A stretch of DNA of 64,000 nucleotides, taken from assembly GCF_937616625.2 (NCBI RefSeq), contig NC_065571.1, forward strand, positions 15,440,501-15,504,500, written 5' to 3'. This DNA comes from Mercurialis annua. Its lineage: Eukaryota; Streptophyta; Magnoliopsida; Malpighiales; Euphorbiaceae. The first letter of the stretch is position 1; each line of letters begins with the position of its first letter. The translations under genes and the position numbers were made by a program. This document shows, piece after piece, positions 59,721 to 64,000 of the stretch. The notes under the pieces are model-generated. The model had not been told where the DNA came from, did no database searches, and saw only the letters and a program-made list of their open reading frames with translations.

Positions 59721-60896
59721 GGCCATCTCCAATGCATATCACTTGTTTTAAAACAAGTGACATTTCATCTCCAATGTATCACTTGTTTTAAAACAAGTGA
59801 CACCAAAATCCCCTCTCTCATCAAATTAGATGATTTACTATTTGGAGTCACCTATTTACCATTCATTATTTTATTATTTGGTAAAAATACAATTCAATAC
59901 TTTTAATTTGTTTTTTTATATAATTCAAGACATTTATAATTAAAGACTTAAATATATATGAATATATATAAATACTCCCTCCGTCCCACTCTAATTGACA
60001 AAATATGGAATTTTTGGTGTCCCATTCTAATTGACAAAACTAACATAACTATAATTTTTTTCTTTAATTTTCCATCTTTACCCTCATTTAAAGTCATGTC
60101 TTTTATGGAAAAATGGTGAATATTTAATGAAAATTTAACTAATATACTAATAGCATTAATTAGCTCTATTATCAATAGAAGGGTATACAAGTAACTCTCT
60201 ATATCATTTATTAGTTTGTATTGGTTATTGTAATTTAGTTATTTTGTCAATTATAGTGGGACGGAGGGAGTATTATTTATTTATAATATTATAGAATAAT
60301 TTTACACATAAAAATATTTAAATATTATAATCATTTACTTTTCATAAATTATTAAAATTATTATATAAATAATTTAACGGGATAATAATTTAAAAATATT
60401 ATTACATTAATAATTTAACGAGACGAGAACACAACAACATTACATAATACGATACGGTAATATAAAAACATTACATAATCGCTTTGTGGAGTCGACATTG
60501 TAATTGTGATGATTAAATTATGTAATCGCTTATTTATAGTCTTTTGATTGTGTTAATTTGAATAAATTATTGTAATTTTTTAAGTCATTTTAATAAAAAT
60601 TAAGTTTTAAATAATATGAATATTTATAATATAAATTATTTAATTATTTTTTATTTTATAAAATTTAATTATTATTATTATTATTATTATATATTATTTG
60701 AACTAATATGTAACAAAAATAAATTTATGGGTGTTATTGATAAAAGTGTATAAATGTTAAAGTAAAAAATGATTAAAATATTAAAAATGAAAAGGAATAT
60801 TTTTTTTAGTGTAGAAAAAAGTGATTGTGGTTGGAGTAGATTTGGTGATAAATTACTTAATTAATATTAAGTGATGCCTTAGGATTGGAGATGCCC
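59721..60896. mobile_element. Tourist-like MITE, copy 2
   Basis: Same ends and same internal Stowaway as copy 1. Present because the block was duplicated, not by a second insertion. Confidence 0.7.
59975..60270. mobile_element. Stowaway-type MITE, copy 2
   Basis: 296 bp, CTCCCTCCGTCCCA ends and flanking TA, at the same place in the block as copy 1. Confidence 0.93.
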
Positions 60897-61060
60897 TAAG
60901 TGATTTCATTTATATTGGTGAAAAGTCATTAATCTTTAATTTTTATTTTGTGATAAATTTAATTTGATGTGTACTTTGTCCAAAATAAATGAATTTTTTT
61001 CCGTTATCAGCAAAAATAAAAATAAATAGAAAAATTCACTATATGCTTTCTTTATTTATT

Positions 61061-61590
61061 TTTTGTAAAAGTACATTTTTTTTAATTTTGTTGACAGAAA
61101 ATGCAGTTTTTTTTACAAAAATATGCTTTTTTTGAAATCTTTCAAAAATTTACAAAATTCTATCAATAATCTATCAAATTTTTTACCATTAATATACTAA
61201 AAATGTATTTTTTTTTGAAAAAGAGCGTTTTTGTGAAAAATAAAATAAAAACGGGCGTTCTTTTGTAAACAAATGGACATAAATAGATATTTTTATAAAA
61301 AGTTTAAAAATGAACCATTGATGACACTGATAGCTACTGAAAAAAAAGAATCTATTGATTGTTAGGATTTTAAATTTAAGAGGAGGGAGAAATTTTTTTT
61401 TTAAAGAGCAATTTTAAAACAAAAATAGGTAAGAATAATCCTATTGTACACATAATTTGGTGTGTTTCTATTAATTTTTAGTCTATTATGGCAAAACACT
61501 ACCTTGGATTCTTGAACTTTTATTGTTGTGACAATGATTTTCATACATCTATTTATTTATAAAAATTGAGTACTTTTTGAGTTAATTCAT
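61061..61590. other. AT-rich spacer
   Basis: T- and A-runs. No gene or element was recognised. Confidence 0.4.
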
Positions 61591-63768
61591 TGTCACGGTT
61601 CAAATCCATGAGTAGAGACAGGCACTACAGAATGGAAGTGGTAGCTCCAAAATCCGTAGTAAGCCTAAAACTTCTATAATTTTTTTGCGATATAATACAT
61701 TTTTATATGCACAATATTTCTCCAGAAATGCTAGTTAAATATCACTTTTATTTAACATACATCTCTTTCTGAAAACCGATGTAGAAACACTAGAAATCAA
61801 GGCGCAACTCACTTGCCTTATAACATAGGCGGCCCTGTTTTAAACCACACAAAAACCTTTACGATAATAATATGTTTAATAAAATAACGCTGACATACTT
61901 ATACTTTAAATACATTAAATTAAACATATCAAAATACATACACAATAGTCTGGTAACATATAATTGGCATTGTACTGGACATGATACTCATAATTAAAAC
62001 GTACAAGCAGACTACATATATACAAAATCAGTATCTAATTACGACATCTATGCAGCCACCAAAATGGTATGTACAAAAACAGTGGTTCAGATCATAATAT
62101 ATAAACCAAGAACCATTAACAAGGCTGTTGATAAATTATTCAATACTATTGCAGCATCTAAGAGTTCAAAATCATATATACATCAAAAAGAGATAGCCTC
62201 CCTAAAGTAGAAGTAAGAAAGGTTGACCACTCCAAATCTAAACACCTGAAAAATGAGAAACAACAACGGGGTCAGTAAACATGTTTACAATTAAATATCA
62301 AAATCGCATATACAGAAAATAGTTGTATATAAAAATATTACCAATTTGTCGATTCAGATGGAACCCTAAATTCCAATTTCCTACAGACAAACTATAGTAT
62401 GATGCACAATATTCACACCATAGTTTGATATAAAATATAGATCGTGAACTTAATCTGCCGTCACAATTCTATACTGGGTATTTAGGCCGTAAACAGATTA
62501 CTGTCGCCTCATGATTACCCATCAAGTCTAGACCGTCAACATTTCCATCACCATATGACTTAACATAATCACACTTATCTCTATGCTAATCACAAGCTTA
62601 GTCTAGAATCAATAGTGGTGATCACGCACCCCTAATGTCTTCCAATAGGTAACAGTACCAATGAATATTTCTTGAATAAGTTTCATACTTAGTGCGATTT
62701 TTGATTCTAAACAGTTGAAATATAGATATTAAAAAGCAAACACGTAAACTCACAAACATCGCTAGTTCTGATACTTATTTCATGGGTAAGTTTGTTAGAC
62801 TTGTTGTTGTCTCGATTTGACGGTCTGACAGATGGTCGGATCAAACACACAAACCCACAAGATAAAACATCAAAACATATTTCAAGTATAAACTTCTAAG
62901 TCCAGGAATCAAGTTCCAGAAAAAATACATAATCATATAAACATATAACACTTATGACAATTCTCTTTTTAAACTCATATGGATAATTCTCATTTTGAGA
63001 AAACATTAGAACTATTAGAAATTTAGAAGTCATTTTAGATATTGCTATACCTAAAGAAATCATTTTATAGTATATACTTAATTGTTAAAACAATTAATAG
63101 TTACTAATCACATAACAAAACCGATTATTACTCTTTTTAAAACTTACTCTGTATCGTTTAAACGCCCACTTTTACTTTTGAAAAGTCCGTTTAAATCATT
63201 TAGTTTTCTTTTCAAAATGTCCTTTTTAAAACGTTTACTTTTACTTTTAAAATGTTTGTTTAAAACGTTTACGGATTGACGGTAAACACATCGAGCTACT
63301 AAGGTGAAAACCCCTCAGAATCTTCCCCAGAAAGACCCTACACGAAACCGATGTGCGCCCGCATCGCTCCGCTGTCCACCCGAACAACTGGCTGTGATTT
63401 TGTACAATCCTAGAACTCGCCCTCCGCGCCTCCTTGACCAACTTCTGATGCTCGAAACACTGCAAACGTTCTAAATTCGATACCCACAACTCAATTCCAC
63501 AATCAAAACATTTATAACAAATATGATTTGATCGATCAATTTAATAACCGTTAATAATCGAATATATAATCAATATATATCAAAATAAATTTTGAATACG
63601 AGATTAATACTTTGATTACTTGTGGAATAGTCGAAGAATCAGAGGTGGAAACGAAAAATGGACGAAACGGATCGAAACCCTAATTTTCGTCGTCCAGAGA
63701 GCGTAAGCATGAGAACTAAAATTTGAAAAGTGAAGAAATGAAATCCTGGACTTCATTTCTTCCAAAGG

Positions 63769-63823
<55 letters not shown>

Positions 63824-64000
63824 CTACTAATTTTGTCCTTATGATTTATACGTCACTTTAACCCAACTTCTTAATTATTCATCTGTAGCCATTACGAAAA
63901 TAAATTCTACAGTTTAGGAAATTTTACCGAAAAATTCCTAAGATAGAGCTTATCTTTTCATGTTTGGAGTTTGTGCACAAATAGGAAGATACTTCTAGAT
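61591..64000 (-). mobile_element. Older relative of the LARD LTR, partial
   Basis: Begins on the plus strand with TGTCACGGTTCAAATCC, the complement of an LTR 3' end. Homology to the LARD LTR in the same order includes GTTGTTGTTTC(T/C)CATTTTTCAGG, GTGAGTTTACGTGTTTGCTTT, TACCTATTGG and GTTTGATCCGACC. No primer site lies at its outer end, so it is a 3' or solo LTR; the rest lies beyond the window. It lacks the GTGCAC array. Confidence 0.75.
63772..63822. repeat. (TA)n microsatellite
   Basis: A continuous TA run within the partial LTR. Confidence 0.9.

Larger units (their letters stand above)
59331..61060 (+). repeat. 1.73-kb duplicated block, copy 2
   Basis: Nearly identical to 53941-55674, with a few substitutions and a shorter (TTA)n tract. 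The borders lack a target duplication. Confidence 0.9.

Noticed and set aside
53941..61060. An LTR retrotransposon with 1.73-kb LTRs
   Set aside because: The repeats lack TG...CA ends, primer site, polypurine tract and target duplication, and the interior is non-coding.
63247..63489. 80-aa minus-strand ORF
   Set aside because: Lies in an LTR with no recognised domain; homologous LTR sequence does not keep the frame.

Overview
The window is nuclear DNA of a flowering plant, most likely a eudicot. It has intron-containing plant genes (a Rab11/RABA-type GTPase, a RING-H2 ubiquitin ligase and an REX4-type exonuclease), a short psbB-derived plastid insert, AT-rich intergenic DNA, and plant families of LTR retrotransposons, LINEs and MITEs. 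The species cannot be named from the sequence alone. All coordinates, splice sites and alignments were worked out by eye.

Layout. 1-566: last exon of a RABA GTPase (+). 2192-4806, with 5' UTR introns out to about 6600: RING-H2 E3 ligase (-). About 6912-20379: a tandem duplication of about 828 bp, whose second copy is split by an 11.8-kb Tat-lineage Ty3/gypsy element (8037-19823, TSD TATAT). 22389-22525: psbB fragment. 22604-23503: MULE-type MITE with a 9-bp TSD. 23793-49240: a nest of transposons. Its outer shell is a 5'-truncated LINE whose 19-bp target duplication is now split by 25.4 kb. Inside the LINE lie a second MULE-type MITE and a minus-strand Ty1/copia element without its 5' LTR. 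Inside the copia element lie a solo LTR and a non-coding, large-LTR gypsy derivative (LARD, 25864-44127). Inside the LARD's 5' LTR lie a Helitron-like insert and a gag-only LTR element with identical LTRs (27209-34048). 49377-53643: a nine-exon REX4-like exonuclease gene (+), starting 136 bp after the nest ends. 53941-61060: a 1.73-kb block present twice, each copy with a Tourist-like MITE carrying a Stowaway MITE, flanking a cryptic repeat field. 61591-64000: an older relative of the LARD LTR on the minus strand, cut by the window edge.

Most interesting. Two unrelated gypsy elements each carry, between their sense coding region and 3' LTR, a spliced gene in antisense orientation. The first encodes a predicted 1028-aa plant-mobile-domain protein with a basic tract and a coiled-coil tail. 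The second encodes one or two proteins with an acidic run, a basic cluster and a coiled-coil tail. Both have a predicted 5' UTR intron ending just before the start codon. The Tat element has nearly identical LTRs although its polyprotein frame is broken and its reverse transcriptase reads YIDN instead of YIDD; the second element has no pol at all. Copying with enzymes from elsewhere would explain both. The LARD LTRs hold an array of 13 GTGCAC palindromes, kept in both LTRs and not seen in the older relative at 61.6-64 kb.
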